Shown: piece by piece, positions 25,828-36,528 of the stretch
How the letters are laid out: every line of letters begins with the position of its first letter
How positions within the stretch are numbered: the stretch's first letter is position 1
Source: Litchfieldia sinesaloumensis
GTDB lineage: Bacteria > Bacillota > Bacilli > Bacillales > Bacillaceae_L
Direction: 5' to 3'
DNA length: 64,000 nt
Assembly: GCF_900156865.1 (NCBI RefSeq)
Contig: NZ_LT732529.1
Location: forward strand, 823,056 to 887,055
Notes under the pieces: model-generated
What the model was told of the DNA's origin: nothing
Databases searched by the model: none
Seen by the model: only the letters and a program-made list of their open reading frames with translations
Position numbers and translations under genes: made by a program

Positions 25828-26271
25828 TTGATAGCTACAATTGAACGAGTTGAAATACTTGAAGAAGCGGAAGCAATTTCATCTATGATTCTACAATCGG
25901 AACTGGCAGAGGAATACCGAAGCTGTTTATATACATTGCAAAAGGATAAAGAAGCACAGAAACTTATTGCTAACTTTCAAATTATGAAAGAAAAATATGA
26001 AGAAGTCCAACGCTTTGGGAAATACCATCCTGATTTTCGAACTGTTTCAAAAGAGACAAGAGAACTTAAAAGAAAACTTGACCTTCATGAAACAATTGCG
26101 GATTTTAAAAAAGCAGAGGATAATCTTCAGAAAGTGCTAGATGAGATAAGTGTACTATTAGGTAGAGCCGTATCAGAACATATCAAGGTACCTACTGGGA
26201 ATCCTTATTTTGATTCTATTTCAAGCTGTGGTGGTGGATGTGGAAGCGGTGGTGGATGTGGTTGTAAATAA
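25828..26271 (+). CDS. ricF: Y-complex (Ric complex) subunit YlbF/RicF
   Basis: A 147-residue helical protein of the YlbF/YmcA family with a cysteine- and glycine-rich end (SSCGGGCGSGGGCGCK). In B. subtilis YlbF works with YmcA and YaaT as a complex carrying iron-sulfur clusters that supports RNase Y maturation of mRNAs, competence, sporulation and biofilm formation. The C-terminal cysteines are plausible cluster ligands. It starts at TTG 25828 after GGAGGTG. Confidence 0.92.
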   Translation: MIATIERVEILEEAEAISSMILQSELAEEYRSCLYTLQKDKEAQKLIANFQIMKEKYEEVQRFGKYHPDFRTVSKETRELKRKLDLHETIADFKKAEDNLQKVLDEISVLLGRAVSEHIKVPTGNPYFDSISSCGGGCGSGGGCGCK

Positions 26272-26392
26272 TCCAACCGGAAAACGTCCTATTTTTCAGA
26301 AAAAATAAACCTTTTCCCTTAGTTCATATTGTAAAAATTTAACTTGATATGCTACACTATACAATAAGTTATTGAAATAAGGAGAAAACGCT

Positions 26393-26668
26393 ATGATTGG
26401 ACAACGCCAAGGAATTATTATTTGGCTTCACTCGTTAAAGCACTCAAAAATGTTGCGTAAATTTGGCAATATTCATTATGTATCCAAACGTTTAAAATAT
26501 GTCGTTCTTTATAATGATTTGGAAAATACGGATTCAATTGTAGAAAAGTTAAATTCTCTTCCCTATGTAAAAAGGGTAGAACCTTCATATAAACCTTTTT
26601 TAAAGATTGAGTTTGAGAACAAAAAACCAGATCGAGCGAAAGAATACGATTATAAGATTGGATTATAA
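26393..26668 (+). CDS. ylbG: YlbG family protein (DUF2129)
   Basis: A 91-residue protein with '[38 protein letters not shown]' and '[13 protein letters not shown]', as in the YlbG family (UPF0298). The fold is probably a small alpha-beta domain; function is unknown. AAGGAG precedes ATG 26393. It follows ylbF at the expected position. Confidence 0.88.
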   Translation: MIGQRQGIIIWLHSLKHSKMLRKFGNIHYVSKRLKYVVLYNDLENTDSIVEKLNSLPYVKRVEPSYKPFLKIEFENKKPDRAKEYDYKIGL

Positions 26669-26706
26669 AAAGCGTATTAAAAGCAAACTGCTTTTGATAC
26701 GCTTTT
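26668..26706. terminator. Terminator of ylbG, bidirectional
   Basis: AAAAGCGTAT and ATACGCTTTT continue into AAAAGCA and TGCTTTT with one bulge. It lies directly at the ylbG stop and faces the leftward gene at 26740. Confidence 0.85.
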
Positions 26707-26739
26707 ATTATGCTGTCGTTATGCATTTGCCATCTTTCA

Positions 26740-27126
26740 TTATAGTGATGGGATAAAGTGGTTCATCCGTAAGATCCCGATTAAGTGTTGGTAATAGAGT
26801 TCTTTTTCTCCAAACATTGTTGATGGTTTTACATCAAGGCTGATTATCGGAAAGTCAAGTTCAGTTGCTACTTCACTAAACAGTAAATATCGTTTGTTTG
26901 GTTTTACTTCAGGATTAGGAATTCCCTCTCTACAGATATAAATAGCTTGGAAGTCACCTGGTTTTGTAGGATGAAAAGCTACAGCCAAAGAGGTCACAGG
27001 CCTGCCATTAATCGTCGAGTTAAATGCAAATAGTTTTGAGACTCTGTGTCTATTACCTCTAGCAAGTTCAATAAGCTCATAAATATCAGAATATCCTTCA
27101 CCAATCTCTATAAAACGTTGTATCAT
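26740..27126 (-). CDS. Conserved Bacillaceae protein of unknown function (DUF7147-like)
   Basis: A 128-residue soluble protein beginning MIQRFIEIGEGYSDIYELIELARGNRHRV. Conserved-looking stretches are 'FHPTKPGDFQAIYICREGIPNPEVKPNKRY' and 'DVKPSTMFGEKELYYQHLIGILRMNHF'. I recall relatives labelled 'methylthioribose kinase' in some annotations. At this length no kinase fold can be present, so I do not adopt that name. The start is ATG 27126, seven bases after GAGGGG; the ATG at 27141 precedes that site. It is the only leftward protein gene between ylbG and rsmD. Confidence 0.75.
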   Translation of the reverse strand: MIQRFIEIGEGYSDIYELIELARGNRHRVSKLFAFNSTINGRPVTSLAVAFHPTKPGDFQAIYICREGIPNPEVKPNKRYLLFSEVATELDFPIISLDVKPSTMFGEKELYYQHLIGILRMNHFIPSL

Positions 27127-27200
27127 CCAAATTCCCCTCAATTAATTATTTTCCATGTATACTGTACCATGAAAAGATTAGGAGGAACAATCGAATAAAA

Positions 27201-27363
27201 GAAAAAACCCCTGCAAGTCTACCTGCAGGGTCCTTCCATTCCACGTTTGTCGTTACCGTTCACATGGAAGAAGGCAAAGGGAGAGGAGAAACCGGAGGAA
27301 GAACTTATGGGGAAACGTAAGTCTTCTCCGCGGTTGGCAACAACATCCTCGAATGATGTTGTT
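27201..27363 (-). ncRNA. csfG: Forespore small RNA CsfG (predicted)
   Basis: A leftward RNA of about 160 nt with no protein-coding content. Its 5' stem is AACAACATC/GATGTTGTT (27338-27362). A second stem pairs CGGAGAAGACTTA with TAAGTTCTTCCTCCG (about 27293-27333). Then comes a pyrimidine-rich single-stranded tract (27262-27292), a third CTTCCAT/ATGGAAG stem and a terminator (CCCTGCA/TGCAGGG, 27208-27230, then six U). A sigma-F/G-type promoter precedes it. As I recall, B. subtilis csfG, a conserved forespore RNA, lies between ylbG and ylbH (rsmD), the same interval. Identity is inferred from location, promoter and fold. Confidence 0.75.
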
Positions 27364-27369
27364 AGTACT

Positions 27370-27398
27370 AATTATGACCAATTGGAAAATGTGTATAC
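27370..27398 (-). promoter_or_regulatory. Sigma-F/sigma-G type promoter of csfG
   Basis: On the minus strand GTATA (27394-27398) is followed after 14 bases by GGTCATAATT (27370-27379). This fits the sigma-F consensus GYATA and GGNNANANT, and nearly fits the sigma-G -10 CATNNTA. The predicted start is near 27363. Confidence 0.65.
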
Positions 27399-27435
27399 AT
27401 GAAGTCCCTTATTTTATTTTTCAAAAGTAAATTTT

Positions 27436-27442
27436 TGTCGAA
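27436..27442 (+). promoter_or_regulatory. Perfect Spo0A core box near csfG and rsmD
   Basis: TTTTTGTCGAAT contains the exact core TGTCGAA. It lies about 40 bases behind the csfG -35 and 93 bases before the rsmD start. Function is unproven. Confidence 0.35.
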
Positions 27443-27534
27443 TATAGGACTAGAATTTTTAGTTATACATTAACAAACGTTATTGTTTATGGTAGGATAA
27501 TGTTATTCAATTTACATAGACAGTGGTGATAGTA

Positions 27535-29821
<2,287 letters not shown>

Positions 29822-30103
29822 TGGTACTCCTCCTACAGATGTCTTCTCTTCTATACAATAAATTCTAATTAGTGATAGAATAAGAGAGCCCACAATTTTC
29901 AGAAATCTTCAGTCTGGGTAAGTGACCAGGGTGAAACAAGTTTCAATACATATCTGGGATGGTTTGTACATCTATTTAAATATACGTGGATAGGTAGTGT
30001 GTTTAGACCAAAAGTTTGTACAAGTTTTCATTTCTTTTTTCATATACTGATATAAAATTAAGGTGAAATCATATGTGAAGGACTATGTTAGGGGATGATT
30101 CTT

Positions 30104-30907
30104 ATGAAACCTGTAATTGGATTAGCACTGGGATCTGGTGGAGCAAGAGGCTTTGCCCATTTAGGAGTAATTAAAGTTCTATTGGAAGAAAAAATTCCAA
30201 TCAATCTTATCGCAGGATCAAGCATGGGTGCCCTTGTTGCAAGCTTTTATGGAGCAGGCTTAGATATTAATCGCTTGTATAAACTTGCGCTTGCTTTTAA
30301 GCGTAAGTATTACTTAGATTTTACAGTTCCAAAGATGGGTTTTATTTCAGGTAGGAGAGTAAAGGAACTAATCCGTGTCTTTACACACGGTAAAAATATA
30401 GAGCAATTAGATATTCCAGTTGGAATTGTCGCAACCGATCTCTTAACAGGTGAAAAAGTCGTGTTTCGAAATGGCCCCGTTGCAGATGCAGTGCGGGCAA
30501 GTATAGCTATCCCTGGTATTTTTGTACCTGAAAAAGTAGATGGTCGTATTCTCGTTGATGGCGGTGTAATTGACCGAGTACCGATTTCTGTTGTTAAGGA
30601 TATGGGAGCAGATATCGTTATTGCAGTTGATGTATCACATGTTAAAATAAATGAAGAGATTACTTCAATTTTTGATGTGATCCTACAGAGCATTGATATA
30701 ATGCAAAAAGAACTAGTTAAGTATGGGGAATTTTCATCTGACATTATGATTCGACCGCATGTAGGACATTATAGTTCACGTGCTTTCACAAATATTGAGG
30801 ACATTATCCGAATCGGGGAAGAAGAAACTAGACAACAACTCCCAATGATCAGAGAGGTAATCGGAAAGTGGAAGGAGTCCAGCTCGAATGAAGAAAAAGA
30901 AAAATAA
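30104..30907 (+). CDS. ylbK: Patatin-like phospholipase family protein YlbK
   Basis: A 267-residue protein with the patatin layout: oxyanion GSGGARG (about residue 12), nucleophile GSSMG (about 40) and catalytic aspartate in 'LVDGGVIDRVP'. It belongs to the RssA/YlbK group of predicted serine lipases; the substrate is unknown. I place the start at ATG 30104, nine bases after AGGGG. It overlaps ylbL by 20 bases, so the two are translationally coupled. Confidence 0.9.
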   Translation: MKPVIGLALGSGGARGFAHLGVIKVLLEEKIPINLIAGSSMGALVASFYGAGLDINRLYKLALAFKRKYYLDFTVPKMGFISGRRVKELIRVFTHGKNIEQLDIPVGIVATDLLTGEKVVFRNGPVADAVRASIAIPGIFVPEKVDGRILVDGGVIDRVPISVVKDMGADIVIAVDVSHVKINEEITSIFDVILQSIDIMQKELVKYGEFSSDIMIRPHVGHYSSRAFTNIEDIIRIGEEETRQQLPMIREVIGKWKESSSNEEKEK

Positions 30908-31913
30908 AGCTTATCTAAATGCCCTATTAATTGGAATAGTACTTGCTATGCTTGGCACTTTTATACAGCTTCCATACTATGTAACAAAACCGGGAATGGC
31001 AACAGAACTTGAGCCCATTATTGATGTGGAGAACGGCTTTCAAGAAGAAGGAGAATTCCTATTAACAACAATACGTATGGGGAAAGCGAACGTATTTAGT
31101 TATGCATGGGCAAATATAGCTAAATATCATGAAATCCTTCCAATTAATCATGTACGAAGAGAAAATGAGAGTGATGAAGAATATTCAAATCGCCAAATGT
31201 ATTATATGGAGGACTCCCAAGAGTCTGCAATTACTGTCGCTTATAGGTACGCTGATAAACCTGTAACGTTAAAAAACAATGGGATATACATAATGGGAAT
31301 TGTTGAAGGAATGCCTGCAAAGAATGAACTAAAGCCTGGTGATCGTATTTTTGCGGTTGATGGGATACAAATTGATGAACATACACAATTCATGGACTAT
31401 GTAGGCGATAAAAAAGAAGGTGAAGTAATAGAAATTTCTATTGTAAGAAACGGAGAAGAAAAGTCGGTTTCAGTGGCACTTGCCCCGTTTCCAACAAACC
31501 CTGATAAAATAGGGATAGGTATTGAATTAATTACGGACATTGAAGTTGTGACAGATCCAAGTATAAAAATTGATACAGAGAAAATTGGAGGTCCTTCTGC
31601 TGGACTCATGTTTACTCTTGAAATTTATAACCAGCTAACCGAAAAAGATTTTACACATGGCTTGCGTATTGCTGGTACTGGAACAATAAATCTTGAAGGG
31701 CAGGTAGGTCCAATAGGCGGAATTGGACAAAAAATAGTTGCAGCGGATAATTCTGATGTTGATATATTCTTTGCACCAAATGAAAATGGGGCAGCCAATT
31801 CAGACTACCAACAGGCGTTAGCAACAGCAAAGGATATAAAGAGCGACATGAAGATTGTCCCTGTGGATACTTTCGAAGATGCACTTAATTATCTAGCAAG
31901 TCTTGATAAATAA
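30888..31913 (+). CDS. ylbL: PDZ and Lon-type serine protease YlbL
   Basis: A 341-residue membrane-anchored protease. It has an N-terminal helix (about 10-30), a PDZ domain (about 125-205, 'IVEGMPAKNELKPGDRIFAVDG') and a C-terminal Lon-type domain with catalytic serine in 'GGPSAGLMFTLE' and lysine in 'GGIGQKIVAA'. In B. subtilis YlbL helps clear the SOS division inhibitor YneA with CtpA. It begins inside the end of ylbK, with GGAAAGTGGAAGGAG upstream. Confidence 0.93.
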   Translation: MKKKKNKAYLNALLIGIVLAMLGTFIQLPYYVTKPGMATELEPIIDVENGFQEEGEFLLTTIRMGKANVFSYAWANIAKYHEILPINHVRRENESDEEYSNRQMYYMEDSQESAITVAYRYADKPVTLKNNGIYIMGIVEGMPAKNELKPGDRIFAVDGIQIDEHTQFMDYVGDKKEGEVIEISIVRNGEEKSVSVALAPFPTNPDKIGIGIELITDIEVVTDPSIKIDTEKIGGPSAGLMFTLEIYNQLTEKDFTHGLRIAGTGTINLEGQVGPIGGIGQKIVAADNSDVDIFFAPNENGAANSDYQQALATAKDIKSDMKIVPVDTFEDALNYLASLDK

Positions 31914-31915
31914 AT

Positions 31916-31951
31916 TTAAAAACAGCCACTACCTAAACAGGAGTGGCTGTT
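31916..31951 (-). terminator. Terminator of ylbM, also behind ylbL
   Basis: AACAGCCACT and AGTGGCTGTT form a 10-bp stem. On the minus strand it is followed by a U-tract (complement of AAAAA), so it best serves ylbM. Confidence 0.8.
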
Positions 31952-31989
31952 ACATTTAAGATGAGGGTAATCGAAATATAAGTTCACAA

Positions 31990-33231
31990 CTACACATATT
32001 TCTGTTCTTTTTCATTATACCTTATCGGAGGAGTTGCGTATTCCTGCCGTAGAAGTGAAGAACGAAGTGGTTCAGGAAAGATAGCCAAGTAGGTTTGTGC
32101 GGCCTTCCAATCCAATGTAAAAAGTTCATCAGAAAAATGTGTACCCTTTGAGATAATTGGAAGCTCAACCTCCTTTTTAACTTGATTCAAATAGCTCTGT
32201 CCATTCTGTGACATTCCCAATAAACGTATATAAGTTGCAACTGGCTTCTCATTAATCGGTTTAAGCTGTTCTTTCGTTGTATTTGTTAAGATATGTACAC
32301 ATAATCTCTGTAGTCTAGTCCATGTATATCGCTTTGTTTTTATTTTCTCCATAAAATTTTGGAATGAGACTGATTCTGAAATATAGGTTAAGAGCCTGTT
32401 TTCGATACCCTCTTCTGCTTCATAGATATTTGCTAATTCAGAAGATGTTGATATAAGAAGTTTATATTTCAATAATGAAAAATACTCCTCCCACCGATGA
32501 AATAATTGATTCTTTTGGTAATAAGATAGTAGCCACTTTGAAGTGGAGATCGGGAGATAATTTTGGATTTCATCCATACTTTTCTCAGAAGAGAACAAGG
32601 TTTTGCGAATACTTGTTGCACTTGCAATTGATTCATGCGAAAATGCTTCATCATGGTATCCAGCAGAAGTCCTCATGATTGTTTTAGCTTTTAGTGAACT
32701 TTTTTGGTCATGTATAGCTTTAACGTAATGATAACCCAATATGTTATTTGGTTTTGACAAATCAACGTATGTATCTACATTTGAGAGTGTAGAATAAGCT
32801 AGAGATGCTGCTTTTGGATAGCTATACCCTTTTTTTATGTATTGCTGGGTGAAGTAATCATACGCTTCTTGGTTGTTTCTCATAAAACTAACGGTACTTT
32901 CAAAATCTTCAATTGTACCACTTTCACTGCCGAAACAGACTTCCTCACAACGCAGTGCACTTATTAGCGATATGGCCCCGTTCGCAAAATTTTCAGCTTT
33001 TTGGGTTGCGAATGCATAGGGCAATTCAATAACGATGTCAACGCCTGCTTCTAATGCCATTTTTGTCCTTGTCCATTTTGATACAAGGGCAGGTTCTCCG
33101 CGTTGTAGAAAGTTTCCACTCATGACAGCAATTATACAATCTGCATTCGTCTTCTTTTTTGTTTCATCAAGATGGAACTTGTGCCCATTATGAAATGGAT
33201 TATATTCAACAATTACACCTACAGCTTTCAT
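31990..33231 (-). CDS. tmcAL: tRNA(Met) cytidine acetate ligase TmcAL (YlbM)
   Basis: A 413-residue nucleotidyltransferase-like enzyme. It opens 'VGVIVEYNPFHNGHKFHLDETK' with the HNGH motif, followed by 'VMSGNFLQRGEPALVSKWTRTKMAL'. TmcAL uses ATP and acetate to make N4-acetylcytidine at the wobble position of elongator tRNA(Met). It starts at ATG 33231 after AAGGGTGA. It is divergent from yceD-rpmF, as in B. subtilis. Confidence 0.94.
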   Translation of the reverse strand: MKAVGVIVEYNPFHNGHKFHLDETKKKTNADCIIAVMSGNFLQRGEPALVSKWTRTKMALEAGVDIVIELPYAFATQKAENFANGAISLISALRCEEVCFGSESGTIEDFESTVSFMRNNQEAYDYFTQQYIKKGYSYPKAASLAYSTLSNVDTYVDLSKPNNILGYHYVKAIHDQKSSLKAKTIMRTSAGYHDEAFSHESIASATSIRKTLFSSEKSMDEIQNYLPISTSKWLLSYYQKNQLFHRWEEYFSLLKYKLLISTSSELANIYEAEEGIENRLLTYISESVSFQNFMEKIKTKRYTWTRLQRLCVHILTNTTKEQLKPINEKPVATYIRLLGMSQNGQSYLNQVKKEVELPIISKGTHFSDELFTLDWKAAQTYLAIFPEPLRSSLLRQEYATPPIRYNEKEQKYV

Positions 33232-33448
33232 AATTTCACCCTTTATTTAAAAACTTAATTTGGCGCGAGTAGCTCCTATTGTATAGCAAATTCCTACCAG
33301 TAGATGTGTTTTTTAAAAGTATTATAATTAAGGTAATGAGCTAGCGCTATTTCAATTTAAAAACTTTATTTTTTAAATATCATTTTTTTGGAAAAGCTGA
33401 TATAGTAGATAAGTATCTATACGTTAAGTATAGTGTAAAGAAAAAATA

Positions 33449-33477
33449 TTGACAAATGTAATCCGCAAAGCTATAAT
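33449..33477 (+). promoter_or_regulatory. Consensus sigma-A promoter of yceD-rpmF
   Basis: TTGACA (33449-33454), a 17-base spacer and TATAAT (33472-33477): a perfect match in both hexamers and spacing. It is the strongest vegetative promoter seen in the window and suits a ribosomal protein operon. Confidence 0.9.
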
Positions 33478-33505
33478 TACCTTTGTTGCCTTGAGGTGAT
33501 TTCAC

Positions 33506-34027
33506 TTGAAATGGACAATTAATCAATTAAATCAGTTAGCTCAAAAAGGCTTAATGATTGATGAAATGGTTGATGTAAGAGATTTGATGGAGCTAGATAA
33601 ATCGATTCGAGATATTTCGCCGGTACAAGTTACTGGTCGTGCTGATTTAAGCTCTACAAAAGCAAGCTTTCATTTAACAATTTCTGGATCTATGATTTTG
33701 CCTTGTTCTCGAACCTTGGTTGATGTAAAATTTCCATTCGAGATCAAAACAACTGAAACGTTTTTACTTAGACTGACGTCTGATTTTGACCTACAGTCAG
33801 AAGAGGATGTTCATCAAGTTAAAGGAGAAGTAATTGATTTACTTCCGCTAATCAAGGAAAATATTTTACTTGAAATACCAATTCAGATTTTTTGTGATGA
33901 AGATTCGAACTCTGAAGAAGCTGCGCCACAGTCAGGAAAAGATTGGGAAGTTATCAGCGAAGATGATAAAAAGAACAAGATTGACCCTAGATTGGCCGGT
34001 TTAGCAAAATTCTTTGAAGACGAATAA
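33506..34027 (+). CDS. ylbN: YceD family protein (DUF177), rpmF partner
   Basis: A 173-residue protein with the DUF177 pattern 'VTGRADLSSTKASFHLTISGSMILPCSRTLVDVKFPFE' and an acidic C-terminus ending 'DPRLAGLAKFFED'. Members are encoded directly before rpmF across bacteria and are linked to 23S rRNA or ribosome assembly. It starts at TTG 33506 after TTGAGGTGATTT. It is separated from rpmF by 39 bases. Confidence 0.9.
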   Translation: MKWTINQLNQLAQKGLMIDEMVDVRDLMELDKSIRDISPVQVTGRADLSSTKASFHLTISGSMILPCSRTLVDVKFPFEIKTTETFLLRLTSDFDLQSEEDVHQVKGEVIDLLPLIKENILLEIPIQIFCDEDSNSEEAAPQSGKDWEVISEDDKKNKIDPRLAGLAKFFEDE

Positions 34028-34066
34028 AATCCATCTTGATCTACTCTTTTTAAGGAGGTGGGAATA

Positions 34067-34240
34067 ATGGCTGTACCTTTTAGAAGAACATCTAAAACAA
34101 GAAAAAGACTACGTCGTACACATTTCAAATTACAAGTGCCAGGTATGGTGGCATGCCCAAACTGTGGTGAAATGAAATTAGCACACCGCGTATGTAAAGA
34201 ATGCGGTACCTACAAAGGAAAAGAAGTTGTTAACAAGTAA
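34067..34240 (+). CDS. rpmF: Ribosomal protein bL32, zinc-binding form
   Basis: A 57-residue basic protein, [22 protein letters not shown]..., with a four-cysteine zinc site CPNC and CKEC (C+ type). It is a structural protein of the 50S subunit. AAGGAGGTG lies just before ATG 34067; the in-frame GTG at 34058 is part of that ribosome binding site. Confidence 0.97.
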   Translation: MAVPFRRTSKTRKRLRRTHFKLQVPGMVACPNCGEMKLAHRVCKECGTYKGKEVVNK

Positions 34241-34266
34241 TTTTTGTTAACAGACTTTGGAAAAGT

Positions 34267-34305
34267 AAAGCGTATTGATAACTCTGTTATCAATACGCTT
34301 TTTAA
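34267..34305 (+). terminator. Terminator of yceD-rpmF
   Basis: AAAGCGTATTGATAAC and GTTATCAATACGCTTT form a perfect 16-bp stem around TCT, followed by T residues. Confidence 0.95.
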
Positions 34306-34351
34306 TTTGTCTATAGTACAATAGGATAAAAAGGTATAAGGGTGTAATGTC

Positions 34352-35116
34352 ATGTCTAAATACATAATAAGTCGAGATGATAAGGGAACAGTTTGGTTTA
34401 CAATTAATCGACCGGAAAAATGGAACGCTATTGATTATGATGTTATGGATGGACTTGCTCAAGTGATAAATGAAGTAGAAGTGAATGATGACGACAGGGT
34501 ACTAGTAATAACGGGAGCAGGCCAAAAGGCTTTTTGCTCTGGCGGTGACTTATCTGTGTTTCAACACTTAAAGACCAAAGAAGAAGCACATCGAATGCTT
34601 AGTCGCATGGGAATGATTCTGCATTCTCTCGCTACATTATCCAAGCCTACTATTGCTCTATTGAACGGACTAGCAATCGGGGGTGGATGCGAGCTTGCAA
34701 CAGCCTGTGATTATAGACTAGCATCTCCTGGTAGTAGATTTGGTTTTGTTCAGGGAAAACAAGGGATTACAACTGGATGGGGTGGTGCGACTATCCTACT
34801 AGAAAGATTACCTATTGATCAAGCCTATCACCTTCTTTTGACAGGTGAAATCTATACTGCTAAGGAGGGGAAAGAGGTTGGTTTTATTCAACATGTCCTG
34901 TCTTTGGACAATACTATCAAGGGATGCGAAGAGTTTATATCTAAAGAAATCTTACATACATCTTTAGTAGTAAAAGCATATAAAAAGGTAGTAAATATGA
35001 AATGGGCACATACTGGACTGAAGGAGAGAATGCTGGAAGAAATTAAGGAATGCTCAGCCTTGTGGGTAACTCGTGAGCATCTTGAGGCAGTGAGTAAAAT
35101 AATGCAAAAGGAATAA
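34352..35116 (+). CDS. Enoyl-CoA hydratase/isomerase family protein (crotonase fold)
   Basis: A 254-residue crotonase. It has 'FTINRPEKWNAID', the oxyanion-hole segment 'AFCSGGDLSVFQ' and 'GLAIGGGCELATACDYRLASPGSRFGFVQGKQGITTGWGGATIL'. The usual second glutamate of hydratases is not obvious ('GITTGWGGA'), so hydratase activity is uncertain; the group also includes hydrolases, isomerases and decarboxylases. It is a single gene between rpmF and gerR, absent from this spot in B. subtilis. Confidence 0.85.
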   Translation: MSKYIISRDDKGTVWFTINRPEKWNAIDYDVMDGLAQVINEVEVNDDDRVLVITGAGQKAFCSGGDLSVFQHLKTKEEAHRMLSRMGMILHSLATLSKPTIALLNGLAIGGGCELATACDYRLASPGSRFGFVQGKQGITTGWGGATILLERLPIDQAYHLLLTGEIYTAKEGKEVGFIQHVLSLDNTIKGCEEFISKEILHTSLVVKAYKKVVNMKWAHTGLKERMLEEIKECSALWVTREHLEAVSKIMQKE

Positions 35117-35201
35117 TTATTTTCTTACTAGATTGTGTATAGTCTATCTTTTCTACCACATGCATATGTATAAGTAAAAAAGAAGTTTAGGAGGGAAAGA
35201 T

Positions 35202-35816
35202 ATGACTTCAACACGTCAAGATGCATGGACTCAAGATGAGGATTTATTGCTTGCAGAAGTGGTATTACGCCACATCCGTGAGGGAGGTACACAATTAGGT
35301 GCTTTTGAAGAAGTTGGTCGTACATTATCACGTACTGCTGCTGCCTGTGGTTTTAGGTGGAATTCCTATGTACGTAAACAATATAAATCTGGGATTGAGC
35401 TGGCCAAAAAACAAAGAAAAGAATTAAAAAAACAAAACAGTGGAGAAGAACCTGCGTCAATATCTGAAGCACAACAACCTGAAGAAACTGCTAATAGTAA
35501 CCCAGTATTACGATTAAGGGATGTTATTCAATTTCTCGAAGAATATGAAAAAACAGAGAATAAATTACAGGATGTTGTAAATGAAAATAAAAACTTGATC
35601 GCTCAGATAAATAAACTCCAAGATCAAGTTAGCGCCTTAAAAGCAAAAAATAACACATTAGAGAATAATATTCAATTAATCGAGGAAGATTATAAGGCAT
35701 TGATTGAAATCATGGAACGTGCCAGAAAAATGGTGGTTCTCCAAGAAGATGAAAGAAGTAAAAAGGTCAAATTTCAAATGGATCGTAACGGGAATTTAGA
35801 GAGAGTTGAAAAATAA
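35202..35816 (+). CDS. gerR: RsfA-family sporulation transcription regulator (GerR/YlbO)
   Basis: A 204-residue protein. An N-terminal Myb/SANT-like DNA-binding domain (about 5-65, 'DAWTQDEDLLLAEVVLRHIREGGTQLGAFEEVGRTL...CGFRWNSYVRKQY') precedes a polar linker and a coiled coil (about 105-185). It belongs to the RsfA family; the member at this position in B. subtilis is YlbO, named GerR, a mother-cell regulator under sigma-E. AGGAGGG precedes ATG 35202. A possible sigma-E site upstream is too weak to call. Confidence 0.87.
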   Translation: MTSTRQDAWTQDEDLLLAEVVLRHIREGGTQLGAFEEVGRTLSRTAAACGFRWNSYVRKQYKSGIELAKKQRKELKKQNSGEEPASISEAQQPEETANSNPVLRLRDVIQFLEEYEKTENKLQDVVNENKNLIAQINKLQDQVSALKAKNNTLENNIQLIEEDYKALIEIMERARKMVVLQEDERSKKVKFQMDRNGNLERVEK

Positions 35817-35820
35817 ACAC

Positions 35821-35852
35821 AAAAACAGCTGACTAGTTTCAGCTGTTTTTCA
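35821..35852. terminator. Bidirectional terminator between gerR and ylbP
   Basis: AAAAACAGCTGA and TCAGCTGTTTTT form a perfect 12-bp stem with a 6-base loop. Confidence 0.92.
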
Positions 35853-35872
35853 TGTCTTGACGCAGATCCTAT

Positions 35873-36346
35873 TTACTCTAATTCATGGACACCTTCTGGG
35901 AACCAAAGAAGAGGGTTTTCTCCAAGGTCACGTTCCATATTGTATGCCGCCGGTGTAAAGCCCATTTTCTCCCAAAACTCAGAAGATTTTACACGAGGGT
36001 TTGTTTTGATCGGTAGTTTGTACGATTTTGCATAATCTACTAAAGCTTTTCCAAATCCTTTATTTTGGTAATTTGGAAGTACTTCAAGTTTCCAAAGTTC
36101 TAAGTAATCCTGTGCAGGTTCAAAATATTTATTGAACTTTTTATCCACGCGATAAAGGCTCATCCGGGCTACTAATTTATCACCAAAATAAATGCCGTAA
36201 AATGGTGATACACTATCATTTTCTATAATATTTGATTCAAGATCTTCAAGCATAGATAGCTCTTGGAGACCATATTCTTTAAAGGCTTTAAATTCTTCGA
36301 GTGTTTTATAGTTTACTAATAATTTCTCAACTTTTGCCGTATACAT
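35873..36346 (-). CDS. ylbP: GNAT family N-acetyltransferase YlbP
   Basis: A 157-residue acetyltransferase, MYTAKVEKLLVNYKTLEEFKAFKEYGLQELSMLEDL..., with the acetyl-CoA loop in 'LEVLPNYQNKGFGKALVDYA' (Q/RxxGxG-type) and 'FWEKMGFTPA'. The sequence closely resembles YlbP of Bacillus; the substrate is unknown. The start is ATG 36346 after AAGGGGG; the ATG at 36364 lies before that site. Confidence 0.9.
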   Translation of the reverse strand: MYTAKVEKLLVNYKTLEEFKAFKEYGLQELSMLEDLESNIIENDSVSPFYGIYFGDKLVARMSLYRVDKKFNKYFEPAQDYLELWKLEVLPNYQNKGFGKALVDYAKSYKLPIKTNPRVKSSEFWEKMGFTPAAYNMERDLGENPLLWFPEGVHELE

Positions 36347-36442
36347 TTGATATCCCCCTTGCAATTCTACTAAGAGAAACTGAAAATTTTAATATTACAA
36401 TTATTATACATCAAAGTGACGAAAAATTCTGTAGAAAAATAT

Positions 36443-36456
36443 AGAAAGCGTTTACA
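36443..36456 (+). promoter_or_regulatory. Strong cre (CcpA) site upstream of the acyl-CoA carboxylase operon
   Basis: AGAAAGCGTTTACA matches the cre consensus TGWAANCGNTNWCA at 13 of 14 positions. It lies 73 bases before the first gene. A TATAAT (36492-36497) downstream is a possible -10, but no good -35 pairs with it. Confidence 0.7.
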
Positions 36457-36528
36457 AAAGTGTGCAGGAATATGTAGATTGGTGTAGAACTTATAATTTG
36501 TATCTTTTTTGCGAAAGGGGAATAGATC

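Noticed and set aside
26384-26397. A cre-like AGAAAACGCTATGA at the ylbG start
   Set aside because: It is formed by the ribosome binding site and start codon and matches only 12 of 14.
27307-27402. A 31-codon plus-strand frame with an excellent GGAGGA ribosome binding site, MGKRKSSPRL...
   Set aside because: The 'ribosome binding site' is the complement of the pyrimidine tract of the predicted minus-strand RNA CsfG, and the frame overlaps its stems. The RNA explains the sequence better than a peptide.
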